Shown in pieces: positions 22,460 through 32,312 of a stretch of DNA of 64,000 nt. The DNA is taken from contig NW_004624842.1 in the NCBI RefSeq assembly GCF_000247695.1, positions 5,919,057 to 5,983,056 on the forward strand, given 5' to 3'. The first letter of the stretch is position 1; every line of letters begins with the position of its first letter. Position numbers and translations under genes: made by a program. This stretch comes from Heterocephalus glaber (Eukaryota > Chordata > Mammalia > Rodentia > Bathyergidae). The notes beneath the pieces were generated by a model. That model saw only the letters and a list, made by a program, of their open reading frames with translations. It had not been told where the DNA came from and did no database searches.

Positions 22460-22690
22460 AAGGACTAAACAAGATTCATCCTTCAGAGAACTGAAAAAGG
22501 CTTTAGGCAGAACTCCTGCACTGGGCATCCTGGTTGTCACCAGACCCTTCAATTTGTTTTTAGATGAAAAAATCATGTTGCCTTGGGGGTTTTAACTCAG
22601 AAAATGGGCCCTTGGGAAAGACCCGTTGCTTACTTCTCAAAAGCTTTAGAGACCCCATGACAAGAGGATGGCCTCCCTGTTTATGAGCTG
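22460..22690 (+). pseudogene. RT connection remnant (class I)
   Basis: Reads FRELKKALGRTPALGI, then RPFNLFLDE and a broken GPW-like segment, matching the region after the polymerase palm in gammaretroviral pol. Stops are present. Confidence 0.75.
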
Positions 22691-23300
22691 TGGCTGCTGC
22701 AGTCATATTAATAAAAGAAGCTGACAAGCTGACTTTAGGGGAAAAACTAACTGTGTATACTTCTCATTCAATAATGGAGTTATTAAATAGCAAAGGCCAG
22801 AATTGGCTCTCCAATAGCCGCATCACTCAATACCAAGCCCTGCTGTGTGAAAATCCCCACCTCAATGTTGTAACGGTAAAGAGATTAAATCCAGCTACCT
22901 TCCTGCCCATGGAATTGGGAGCCCCTGAACATGACTGCATCAGCCTGACAGAAGAATTATGCTCCACTTGACCAGATCTCCAGATGAACCCACCTCCAGA
23001 TGCTGAGTATGTCCTGTATACGGATGGAAGTAGCTTCATGGAAAATGGAAGCTGCTGAGCTGGGTTTATAGTCACCACAGAGACCCCCTTCCTCAGGGAT
23101 GGTCAACACAAAGAGCAGAACTCTGGGCACTAACCCAGGCACTTTGTTGGGTGGAAGGAAAAAGAATCAATATTTATACTGACTCAAGATATGCCTTTGC
23201 TACCATTCATGTGCATGGCACCATCTACTGGCAATGGGGACTTCTTACAACAGAAGGAAAAGACATCAAGAATAAGAATGAAATTTTAACTCTTGGAAGC
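22690..23300 (+). pseudogene. RNase H remnant (class I)
   Basis: A 93-codon frame has KEADKLTLGEKLTVYTSHSI and LNPATFLPME, then a stop. The RNase H entry motif YTDGSS lies at 23,017-23,034, so the first catalytic Asp is preserved. Two TGA/TAA stops and a shift follow. Confidence 0.85.
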
Positions 23301-23890
23301 ATTTCCAGTAAGGTCTGAAAAAGCCTCTGAAGTGTGCAAAACATTATTGAGAGAGATAATTCCAAGATATGGACTCCCTCTGACCATCAACAGTGACAAC
23401 GGTAAAAGTAGGAAGGATGAACAGAACTATTAAGTTAACCCTAAATATTGCCTAGAGACCCAGGCCCCTTGGGTAGATCTCCTACCCTTTGCCTTGATAA
23501 AAATTAGAAATGTGCCCAACAAGGGAAAGTTCTCCCCGCTTGATATCCTGTTTAAAAGGCCACCACCTTTGATTAAAAGCCTTAGGGACAATATACACAA
23601 AATAGGAAGTCTAATGCTTAACCAACAGCTTGAGGCTCTAGGACAGGCTTTTTATCAGCTACACAAATATGGGGAAAAGGATAATATTCCCATGGACACT
23701 CCTGCTCATTTATTTGAGCCAGGGGACCAAATTTATATAAAAGATTAGAAAAAGGGCTCCCTCACCCCAATGTAAAAAGGGCCTTATGATATTGTTACAA
23801 CAACTTCCACAGTGGTAGAAGTTGCAGAAATACAGCCTTGGATCCATCATTCAAGAATCAAGGAATTTCATCCAGGAGACTCCTGAACAT
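23300..23890 (+). pseudogene. integrase remnant (class I)
   Basis: [20 protein letters not shown] and RYGLPLTI match the gammaretroviral integrase core. The catalytic core after SDN is deleted, and the C-terminal half (SPLDILFKRPP, ALGQAFYQLH, FEPGDQIYIKD, IHHSRIKEFHPG) continues at 23,530-23,885. Several stops. Confidence 0.8.
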
Positions 23891-24774
23891 GGCAGCCGGA
23901 TCCAGCAAGCCCGCTGAAATCAACGCTGCTGAGATGGTGCTCTCAAAGCCCTACTCCTGTCACTCCAGAAGCTGACAGGTCAACGCATGGCTGAAGAAAT
24001 TAAAGGAGACAATGTTCTCAAAAGCCCTGTTGATAAGCTGAAGTATAGATAAAAGCTCATAAATAGTAGTACCACTTAGTTGACTGGGACTTTCCTACTC
24101 ACTATTGTTGTTGTTTAGTTTTATTATTGTTTTGTTGTTATTGCTGTGTGTTTAGTTCTAATTGGGTTCCTCTTTGGCATTGCTCTGAGTGCTAGTGCCC
24201 CAAAAGACTGGAGCACTTGCCAAAAATACTGGCTTATTATCACATATTGATGTAGCATCCCACTTTTCTGTGTGCTTATGTGTTTAAGGTAAATACAGGA
24301 CATTGGAACTTTGAACTGAGTATGTACAAGCCTAAAGATTCAAAGCTTGATGCCCAAACCAAACTAAGGTAATAAATGGAAACCCAAAGGGCATCTCCTG
24401 CCCATTACATTTGATGGATACTCAGGCCAGCACTACGGCTGGCCAGAAGTGATAGATTGTGGAGGGCATAATAGGGAATGACATACTGGGCAATGAGGTC
24501 AGAAGGGCGAACAAGAATGGCTATAAAGTTCCAAAGACAGCAAAAGGCTTAAATGGAAAAAACACACAATCCCCAAATTGCTATACTTGTAAAGAAACAG
24601 AATGTAACCCCCATTTAAAATAGTTATACCTAAATAACTGAAAGGACAGGTTAATTTGCTGGCAGATATAGTACTGCAAAATAAAAGAGCCCTCAATTTA
24701 TTAACTTCTAAGTATGGGGAACTTGCTTATATCTAGGAGAGAAATGCTGTTATTATACTAATAAGTCTGGAGTA

Positions 24775-24960
24775 GTAATGGAATCCATGGATAAACTTAA
24801 AAGGAGGTTAGACAAAATGGAAGAACAATTTGACACTGAAAATCCAAATTCATGGGGTGACTGGACTCTATCTAAATAAAAACCATGGTTAGCGGTACTT
24901 GCTGGACCACTACTCACTTGCTAGCCTTAGCTACAATAGGCCCCTGCATTATTAATTGGA
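24775..24960 (+). pseudogene. envelope transmembrane-subunit remnant (class I)
   Basis: MDKLKRRLDKMEEQFDTEN is a heptad-like segment. It is followed by a Trp-rich stretch and LAVLAGPLL, which resembles the membrane-proximal and membrane-spanning part of a gammaretroviral TM subunit. The surface subunit (about 23,900-24,770) is too decayed to describe. Confidence 0.6.
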
Positions 24961-25082
24961 TAACCAAGTTCATCACACAGAGAATAAACTATCCAAAACT
25001 ACCAGATGTTAATCTCCATAAGATATGTAGAGTAGAGGGACATTAGTAATGTCGATGATGAAGAATCATCATGAATCAAAAC

Positions 25083-25093
25083 AAATGGGGGAA
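25083..25093 (+). other. polypurine tract of the class I provirus
   Basis: AAATGGGGGAA directly precedes the TGTTAAGG of the 3' LTR, the plus-strand priming position. Confidence 0.8.
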
Positions 25094-25497
25094 TGTTAAG
25101 GAAAGTATAAAATAACATAAAATAACTGCCTGCCTCATTCTGCTTCTGTAACTTGCTTTGCTTGCTTGTTTTGCTTCTCAGAATAGCAATACCAGATGCT
25201 TCACCATTAACTACAAGTTTGTGGGCATGAGATAAACCACTGCCTGCAACATTGCCTAACCGCATAACAGTAACCATGCCTCACAAGCGAAAGTACATGT
25301 AGACCCTAAGCTTTCTGTAAATCACATGACTAGACCTAGTTTAAAGTATAAATGTAAGCCTCCAATGTGTCCCAGGGTTAGCCCTTGAAGGCATATTCCT
25401 GTGGGGCTGGCCCGCTAGCAAATAAATTTTGTTGTTTTACCCTGACTCCTCTGTCTCCTGTGAATTTTTCTGGTTACTCCCAGCAAAATCTATAACA
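25094..25497 (+). repeat. 3' LTR of the class I provirus
   Basis: TGTTAAGG to CTATAACA, with AATAAA at 25,421-25,426. It lacks two short segments present in the 5' copy, and otherwise matches closely. Confidence 0.93.
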
Positions 25498-26106
25498 CCC
25501 CCATTCACCTACAGGTTTAATAGGGCAGTGGTATGAGAAACAGGTCTTTCCCATGGAATGGTTGTTTTTATCTAACCAGTTAGTGAAATCTCTACAATTA
25601 TATCTAGAGCAAATTTCAAAAATAGTTTTCTTGGGACATAATTAAACCCAACAATTATTTGGTGCTGATCCTCATTTCATCATTATCCCAATTGATAAGA
25701 CTCAAATGCAGACGCTGCTACAAACTGCTTTGTATTGCCAAGTAGTCTTTGCAGATTTTATTGGACAGATAATTATCATCCTAGTGATCCTCCATTTCCA
25801 TTTTTTGCACAACATGAATTTATTCTCCCCAAGGTTACTCAATTTCAGCCATTGCAAGGTGCCTCAACCTGTTTCACCAAGGGCTCCTCTCAGGCCCAAG
25901 CAGCAATTTGGAGCTCTTTCTTTAGCTATGTGTTGCCTACACCTGGTCTCTCTGCTCAGAGGTCAGAGTTGCTAGCCATTTTATTTGCGATTGAAAACGT
26001 CTCTTCCCACCCTCTTAATATTTTAAGTGATTCCTCTTACGCAGTTTGTTTGACTCAAAGACTGGAAGGAGCTATGGTCTGCTCTACCTTAGAACTTAAA
26101 TTATGA
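25498..26106 (+). pseudogene. class II pol, RT connection and RNase H remnant after the nested provirus
   Basis: Continues the class II pol. Segments IHLQV, YLEQISKIV and HFIIIPIDKTQMQTLL are RT connection-like. Then come FTKGSSQAQA (RNase H first motif with the catalytic Asp replaced by Lys), SAQRSELLAILFAIENV (Glu motif) and NILSDSSYAV (Asp motif). A stop lies at 26,104. Confidence 0.8.
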
Positions 26107-28482
26107 AACTTGTTTTTAAGATTACAAAAGGCCATACAACAAAAAATTGCTCCTGCCTTAATAACTTGTGGGAGAGGTTTTGCCTGTGTCCTGACAGATA
26201 ATGATGAAACCTTGTGGCTGCCCTCCTGGAACGTGAGACCCTGAGTTACGCTGGTGGAACCACCAACATCTCAGGAGAATGGGTGATAGCACCCTGGCTG
26301 AGAGCAATGAGCCAGCTGCACCTGAGTGACCCACCTCACCAGCGACAACCAACAAATCCATAGCGGGGTCCAGGACTGAGATGATGCCCCCAGAGGAAGA
26401 ATAAATATAGATTTATAGTAAAGAAAGGGGGGGGCAACTTAAAGATGTTCCTTACATTTACAGGTATAAAAGTGCTTTTATTCCTTCTGACTCTAAAGAG
26501 ATCTCTGTGAATTGACCTACAAAAATCAGTCTTATGTACAATTATAAACCTAAAAATCATAAAAGGGATATTATAATTCAGTTTGGCCAAATATATTTGA
26601 GTGCACTCTAATTTTATAAATTGTCTTATATGTTTGTCTGTTGTCTGTCCATTTGTACAGTTGAGCTCAATTTTTTTTCTGTTTTCTTTTTCACCTTTTG
26701 AGAATTATTTTTCTTCTCTTTCTCAGAAGATATTCACCTATTATTGAATTGGCTTACACACAAATGTTATTAAGTTAAAGTCATGCCCTTCTTCCCCCAC
26801 GTTGCTAACTGATCAAAGTGACATCAAGATTTATTTTACAAAAGTAATGTGTATTACCGCTTACTTGCAATAAACAAATTGCAATAAGCAGTTATAAAAA
26901 TAAAAAGATATATTTTGTTTGTTTGTTTGTTTGTCAAAGTAAATAGAGACCATGGGTACTCCCTTTGGTGAATGAAGAAGTGGCTGCCCAGAAAATAATT
27001 ATTCTCGTCTTAATTCACTAAAGGGACCCCCAAGTAAATTTCATAATCTTATGGGAGACACACCACAACAAATACTGCCTCAATATGTTATTATAAATTG
27101 ATTACATTGGTTATCTTTGAAGTTTAAGTTCTAAATATGTTATTATAAAATGGTTGCATTTGGTTTTACATAAGTTCTAAATATGTTATTGTGATATATC
27201 TACATTGGTCATCTTCAAAGGATTAATTTCTGTGGCATAAACAAAACAGTGTTATTAGAAAGATGCTTTTGGTACCAAACTACATTGAAGAGCATAAAGT
27301 TTTATATAATTGTGATATTTATTATTGCTCCTCTTCTGGTGTACAAAATGTATTCATGCCCTCTAATTGTATGGGTCTTCCAACATATTGTTTATGGTAA
27401 TAACCTTTTGATTCAGATATTTGCCCTTCTCTTACGCTCCAGCCACCTATGATAATAGGTACACTTGTAGGCTGATATATGTTCCGTAGATGACATCCTA
27501 CAAAAAGATAGCTGGGCCAGGGATTTAGCTCAGTGGTTCTGCTGCCTGCCTCGCAAGTGCAAGGTCCTGAGTTCAATCCCCAGTACCAAAAAAAAAAAAA
27601 AAGCATTCTGAAAAAGATAGCTACTTAGGGATTCAACCACAAGAACAACCATGACTGGCAATAACAACAGTCTTTTAACTATATTTTTATTCCAAAATGC
27701 TTAATATCCAGGTAAAATTATGATAGTTGAGTTCACTACTCCTCTAACAACGCTAATGTTATTGATCTTCTCTTCTGGGTGTTCAACAACCAAAGTTTAG
27801 AGACCAGAACTAAAAAGGTATCTGGGCTAAAATGACAGCCAATATTTTGGCCCTGGCCCTCCAAGGTCAACAACAACAACAACAACGAAAAGATCCAGGA
27901 CATGAGGGAAGCTTCTCCAAGATCCTGTATCCTTGATGAGTCACCCAACCTCCTGAGCAGGGAGGTTGCTGAACACCAAAACAGTAAAGATCCAACAAAA
28001 AGTGTGCCAAAGGAATGTCACCTGGAGGAAAAAATATCTCCCATGTTTTCGCAGAAAGCAACATGGTCAAGCAAGACCGTGACATATCCTGATGGCTGAC
28101 ACTGACAGGAGCTAAGAGGCTCTATGCGTGGTTCCAAGATAGTGCCTGAGGAGACTCAATTGACCTTGCTAGATAGCAAGAGGTTGATTTTATTTAATAT
28201 AGATCTCACTGTAACTTGGTCTTAAATACCCAGTAGAAAAGTATGACTGAAGATAATATTTATTTGAGTTCAACAAAAGTTTTGTTTTTTAGCCAACATT
28301 GTTTAAAAAAATTACTAGATTTTTAATCCATTTACAGCCCCAATTAAGAGAAATTATGCTTATAGACAGCTAAGCCAGTCAAACACACTATAGATCCTCA
28401 CAATATATAGGGACAAGCCATTGTTGGGTGTGCTTACTTTTCCTAAAAACACCCTCAAATAAAACAAAAAGAAAGGGAGATA
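26107..28482. other. decayed 3' interior of the class II provirus
   Basis: No integrase is recognised. A short frame at about 26,270 (GEWVIAPWLRAMSQ) may be an envelope start. The 27,065-27,225 stretch has three imperfect copies of a 50-60-base unit (CTAAATATGTTATTAT ... ACATTGGT). A CAACAACAACAACAAC tract lies at 27,869-27,886. AAAGAAAGGGAGATA at 28,469-28,483 looks like the polypurine tract before the 3' LTR. Confidence 0.5.
27514..27602 (+). repeat. tRNA-derived SINE (ID-like)
   Basis: Forward copy: GGATTTAGCTCAGTGG (A box), GAGTTCAATCCCCAG (B box region), ACC and an A14 tail. AAAAAGATAGCT occurs on both sides as a target duplication. Confidence 0.93.
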
Positions 28483-29070
28483 TGTCAGGAGCAATGCTAC
28501 ATAATTTTAGGGAAAAATCATTTGATTAGGCCTAGTTCTCCTGCCTACAGGCCAGCCATGGCATTCCAAGACATAATTCGATTTTGGCCTCCCCTCACAG
28601 CTGAGACCTCAAGGATCCTGTGATACTGTGATGCTCCAGGGCAAGACCACACCAGCGGGAGAAATCCTGTGAGGAACCAAGTCTTCATCTGCATATTTCC
28701 TCATTGATCTAGGGATTCCGCCACTCCCCAGTCATCTGTTACTTTTGTTTCTCCTGGTACTGAATAAAAGGAGCTGCAAGCTCAGGGGCTTTCATCTTTG
28801 CTGCCCAGAGCAGCACTGATCAGGCCCGAAGCTCAGCTTCTTCTCCAAGTCTCATTTTTTCTACCTTTCCTGTATAATAAGTTAATTCTCCTTGTGCTGC
28901 CTTGGCTCACAGGAGACTAGGACTTACTGCAGAGGTTCTTCCTTTTTTTTTTGATACTGAGGATCGAGCTCTGGTCCTTGCGCCTGCGAGGCAGGCAGTG
29001 GAACCACTGAGCTAAATCCCCGGCCCCCATGCAGAGGTTCTAGTAACGTCCCCTTTCCCTGTTCCCTACA
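28483..29070 (+). repeat. 3' LTR of the class II provirus
   Basis: TGTCAGGAGCAATG to GTTCCCTACA, with AATAAA at about 28,765. It is about 100 bases longer than the 5' LTR because of the SINE insertion at 28,943. Confidence 0.92.
28943..29027 (-). repeat. tRNA-derived SINE inside the 3' LTR
   Basis: Reverse copy splitting U5. GCAGAGGTTC is repeated on both sides. Confidence 0.9.
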
Positions 29071-29931
29071 CTTTCTAATATCCTGGAGGAGCTGTCCACG
29101 CACACCGAACCCACCTGAATTCAATGGAAAAGTAAAATTCAGAGGTGAGAGTCTGGGAACGTGAGGCAGTGAAGACCCCTCTGCTGCCCGCCAAGAGCCT
29201 CTGCTCCCTTCTGAGGCCTGACCCAGTACTTCCCTGAGCTGTGAGAAGCCCTCAGGCTGATGTGCTTTGTGAGCCCTGGATGCAGGCTGGTGCCTCATCT
29301 GGTGCCGACCGAACAAACAGCAGCAAATTCTAATGCTGGGGAGAACCTGGTCTCTGGTGTGGAAACTTCTGGAGGGTTCTAAGAATGCTTGTACCACATG
29401 GAGCTTTTCTTTGGGCCTGCCGAGCCATGCCAGGGTCAGGAGAGGTTAGCAGAGTCACCCTGAGTGCGCAGGCCAGGGGCACTGGCTGCCAGAGCAGGAC
29501 ACACAAGTGGCTGTGTCAGCATCCACCCCTTATGCTGTCCATCAGGGTCACCCATCCCTGGGTGTGACTTTGCTAGATGGCTTGTTGACTTCTCATAGGG
29601 TTTCCTTGTGATTCATTCCCTCCTCTTTCATAACTCAAGGACATAGTCAAGGCATGTGTAAAGCTCTTTCTTTGCTTGGAGACACCTGGGACAGAGTGGG
29701 TGATGGTGGGAGGTCAGGTTCTGGAAGACAGCAGCTGCACAGGAAATGTAAGGTTAGTGTTTGCTGGTTCCAAAGTTCTCACTTTAAGGTCAAAAGCAAA
29801 TGACCATGTTAATAGGATTTGGTAGCATGTATTAGCCAAGATATTATTATTATACTTTTTGGTAGTGGGGATTGAACCCAGGGAGCACTATACTACATCC
29901 CTCTCCCTTTTAAACTTTTTTTTTTTTTTAA

Positions 29932-30030
29932 ATTTTGAGACAGCGTCTTGCTAAATTCTCCCTGATGATCTAGAATTTAACATCCTCCTGCCTCAGCCTC
30001 TTGAGTGGCTGGGATTCTAGGCATGAGCTG
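29932..30030 (-). repeat. B1-like SINE fragment
   Basis: T13 followed by TTGAGACAGCGTCTTGC and CATCCTCCTGCCTCAGCC. Confidence 0.65.
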
Positions 30031-30059
30031 GGAAGAGAATATTTTTATTCAAAATTCTC

Positions 30060-30146
30060 AGAGTTGAGGCAGAGGTTCGCTGTGAGTTTGAGGCTAGCCT
30101 GGGCTACATAATGAGACCTTGTCTTAGAAAAGAAAAAAAAAAAATC
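30060..30146 (+). repeat. B1-like SINE fragment, 3' half
   Basis: AGTTTGAGGCTAGCCTGGGC and ACATAATGAGACCTTGTCTT, with an A-rich tail. Confidence 0.65.
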
Positions 30147-31684
30147 TCAGAGTCATAAATTCATGGGCTTTTTGGGTTGGAAAATTGTTCCTTCTAAGAA
30201 ACTTATGGAAGAGTTAATGAGTTCTGATTTCTGTGGATTAGGCCTCAGTTTTACCACCAGGTGCTGCTATTCTGCCTGGGGTAGAGAGGGCTCCTGGGTG
30301 AACTGCCTCATCTGAGTCACTGGGATGGATGCGGGTTATTGGGGGAAGTTCAAAGGCGTCTTCCCTCCTGAAATCTGGGGAGGACCAGCTCCTCTCCTCT
30401 TTGTGTGGTGGGACCCAAGGAGGGCTGATGAGGGAGGGGACAGAGGTGGCAATGGGCAGTGGGGAGGGCCTGCTTGGGATGGAGGGGAGTTATTAAAGCC
30501 TCAGTTCCTTGGTTTGCCAAGTGGGGTGACGATGGAGCCTTGCTGCAGGTCACAGGAGTGGCCGAGGGATGCTCCCTAAGAGGCATCCAGCAGCACTTCC
30601 ATGGAGCAAATGCATGCCTTGGCTAGATTCCCAGAAACAGACCCTGAGGCTGGGATCTGAGTACATTGTAATGGGGGAGATGATCCAACAACCTGGGATT
30701 GGGGGGTGAGCAGGGAAGGCAGACAGCCAGGCAGGTGTGGTGTCCAGCCAGCTGCCACTGTAGGAGCCTGGTCCATCCTGCCCAGAGCTCTGGAAGCCAG
30801 TATGGAGCTCAGGCCTTGGAGCTGTCCCTGTCCCCAGGAGTGAGGAGGCTGGGGTTGTTTATCCACCAGCCCCCAGGGAGCCCTGGGTCTGGAACCCTGG
30901 TACCTAGGGCCATCACTGTTCTGGAGAAGGGATCCTGTTCCCCAACGTGGACCCCAGGATGGGGCTTTCACAGTCATGTGGGCTGGGACAGAGTCCCCTT
31001 CATGGAGATCAAGGAGACCAACATCCAGAGGTTGTGCTCTGTCCTCCAGGGCTCTTGGAAGCCTACCTCCCACCCCATCTTGTAAGACCCCTGGGAGCCT
31101 GGAGAGATCTCCCCAGACAAGAGGGGAGAGGATTGATTCTCTCACCTCCCTTGTGAGTAGGGGCTCAAAGCCAGATTTAATAACATTTAGAAAAGTAATA
31201 GACTGTATCGTGTGGGGAGCAAATTCCTGCCCACTGTTCAGGCATGAAGCATTCTTGGGAGTCAGGGCTGTGTTGGGGCCTTTGTCTGATGCCGGTGTGA
31301 GTGCCAGGTGCAGGGTTTGGTCCTGGCCCCTACGTGTCCCACGTGTCCTGGCCTGCCTCCTTGTAGATTGGAGAAGCTCCTTCTTGGTCTTTCCTGGGGC
31401 TGTAAGTGTTCTTCTGCCTGTTTGCATTGTGATGCTGAGTAACACCTTTTCCCCAAATGCCTACCCACTCTCTTCCTGTAAGGCCCCCTGTGTCACTTGG
31501 TTTTGAGGTGGAACAGGGCTGGAGAACAGGGGCCTATTGTCTGTTCCAAACCTCTTGGCATCAGGGTGGCTGGGGAGACAATGGCAGCCATGCACTGTCT
31601 GAATACCAAGGGTCTTTGGTGATAAAGGCCCAATACCCCAGAAGCTAGGTAACAAATGATGATGACATCACCCACAGGTGACAC

Positions 31685-31800
31685 TGTATACCTATGTGGA
31701 AACTATATCCCCATTTTACAGAGGATACTGAGGCCCGTAGCGGGTAAGCCACATCAAGGAGGCACTGAGGGGCCAGGCTGGAACTTGGAGCCTAATTCAT
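31685..31800 (-). repeat. MIR element
   Basis: CCCATTTTACAGAGGATACT, GAGGCCCGTAGCGGGTAAG and GGCCAGGCTGGAACTTGG mark a reverse MIR. Confidence 0.75.
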
Positions 31801-32157
31801 CTGCCCCAGAGCCACATGGGTTAGAGAGCCTTGAACTATCACACCAAGCTCAACAAATGCATGTTTTCTGCCCAAAGGGCCAGCCCTGCATGGATGGTGT
31901 GGAGGCCAACCTTGAAGGTGAGGGGAAGAACTGGCTTATTTACTCCTGAAACGCGAGGGAGGTGGTCAGGACCATGGAGTTATCCTGATGTGGCCTGACG
32001 TGGCCCAGACACAGCTCAGAGAGGGCCGGACTGCTGAGATGAGCCTGCAGATGACCCAGATGTGGCTCAGATGCCCAGCCCCCAAGCCTGCCAGTGGCCA
32101 CTGACTCCTGTGCAGGGACAAAGCCACACTCCAGACTGCAGGAGCCACAGGCAAGCG

Positions 32158-32163
32158 TTTATT
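32158..32163 (-). terminator. BPIFB1: BPIFB1 polyadenylation signal
   Basis: TTTATT on the plus strand is AATAAA on the gene strand, 111 bases past the stop codon. It is the only canonical signal close to the stop. Confidence 0.85.
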
Positions 32164-32273
32164 GATTGCAGAAAAGAACGGTACACAGAGCTTGTCCCAC
32201 ACTCCCAGGTGCGATTGGGGCTGGCCTGGGTGGCCACCATCCAAGTTGTCACTGGAGAGCAGAGAGTCCGGGT

Positions 32274-32312
32274 CTAGAAGGAGTTTGAGTCTGGGGTCAG
32301 CATGAGGGTATC
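32274..32312 (-). CDS. BPIFB1: BPIFB1 exon 16, coding end
   Basis: Acceptor TTCAATCCCAG, then twelve codons ([12 protein letters not shown]) and TAG. The human protein ends a few residues later with a longer tail, so this C-terminus is shorter. Confidence 0.92.
   Translation of the reverse strand, partial: DTLMLTPDSNSF

Larger units (their letters stand above)
19125..25497 (+). mobile_element. class I (gammaretrovirus-like) provirus nested in the class II pol
   Basis: Two LTRs (19,125-19,585 and 25,094-25,497), a tRNA-Gly-type primer site and a polypurine tract enclose gag, pol and env remnants. The flanks are CTCC (19,121-19,124) and CCCC (25,498-25,501), a 4-bp duplication with one mismatch, as expected for class I integration. 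Joining the two flanks restores continuity of the host element's pol at the DNA level, so this insertion is younger than the class II provirus. Every frame is broken and the N-terminal RT is not recognisable. Confidence 0.92.
14361..29070 (+). mobile_element. class II (betaretrovirus-like) endogenous provirus, heavily broken and nested
   Basis: Two LTRs of one family (14,361-14,844 and 28,483-29,070) enclose a tRNA-Lys-type primer site, gag, dUTPase-protease, reverse transcriptase, an RNase H-like part and a decayed 3' region. The frames are full of stops and shifts. Three later insertions lie inside: a solo LTR in gag, a SINE in RT and a whole class I provirus in pol. No integrase or clear envelope is recognised between 26,106 and 28,482. 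Flanking bases (GACCTT before, CTTTCT after) do not match, so either the duplication has decayed or the ends come from different insertions. Non-functional. Confidence 0.92.
29071..32140. other. intergenic region 3' of BPIFB1
   Basis: No gene is supported. It contains B1-like SINEs (29,932-30,140), an MIR (31,685-31,800) and a G-rich stretch at 30,360-31,150. A 289-codon minus-strand frame (30,576-31,445) has no recognisable domain and no BPI similarity, and its composition (Pro, Gly, Ser, Arg rich) is that of chance translation of GC-rich DNA. Confidence 0.5.

Noticed and set aside
27514..27602. tRNA gene
   Set aside because: The tRNA-like 5' part is followed by a non-tRNA segment and poly-A with target duplications: it is a SINE. 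The same holds for all other copies.
29120..29330. Minus-strand peptide EGFSQLREVLGQASEGSRGSW as a BPIFB exon 3
   Set aside because: Resembles the end of exon 3 only superficially; the donor after the Trp is missing and the upstream residues do not match.
30576..31445. 289-codon open frame on the minus strand downstream of BPIFB1
   Set aside because: No domain or family similarity, low-complexity Pro/Gly/Ser/Arg composition, no start context or splice support. A stretch GFEPLLTREVRESILSPLVW resembles the end of BPIFB1 exon 3, but no GT donor follows at the matching place, so I did not count it as a fossil exon.
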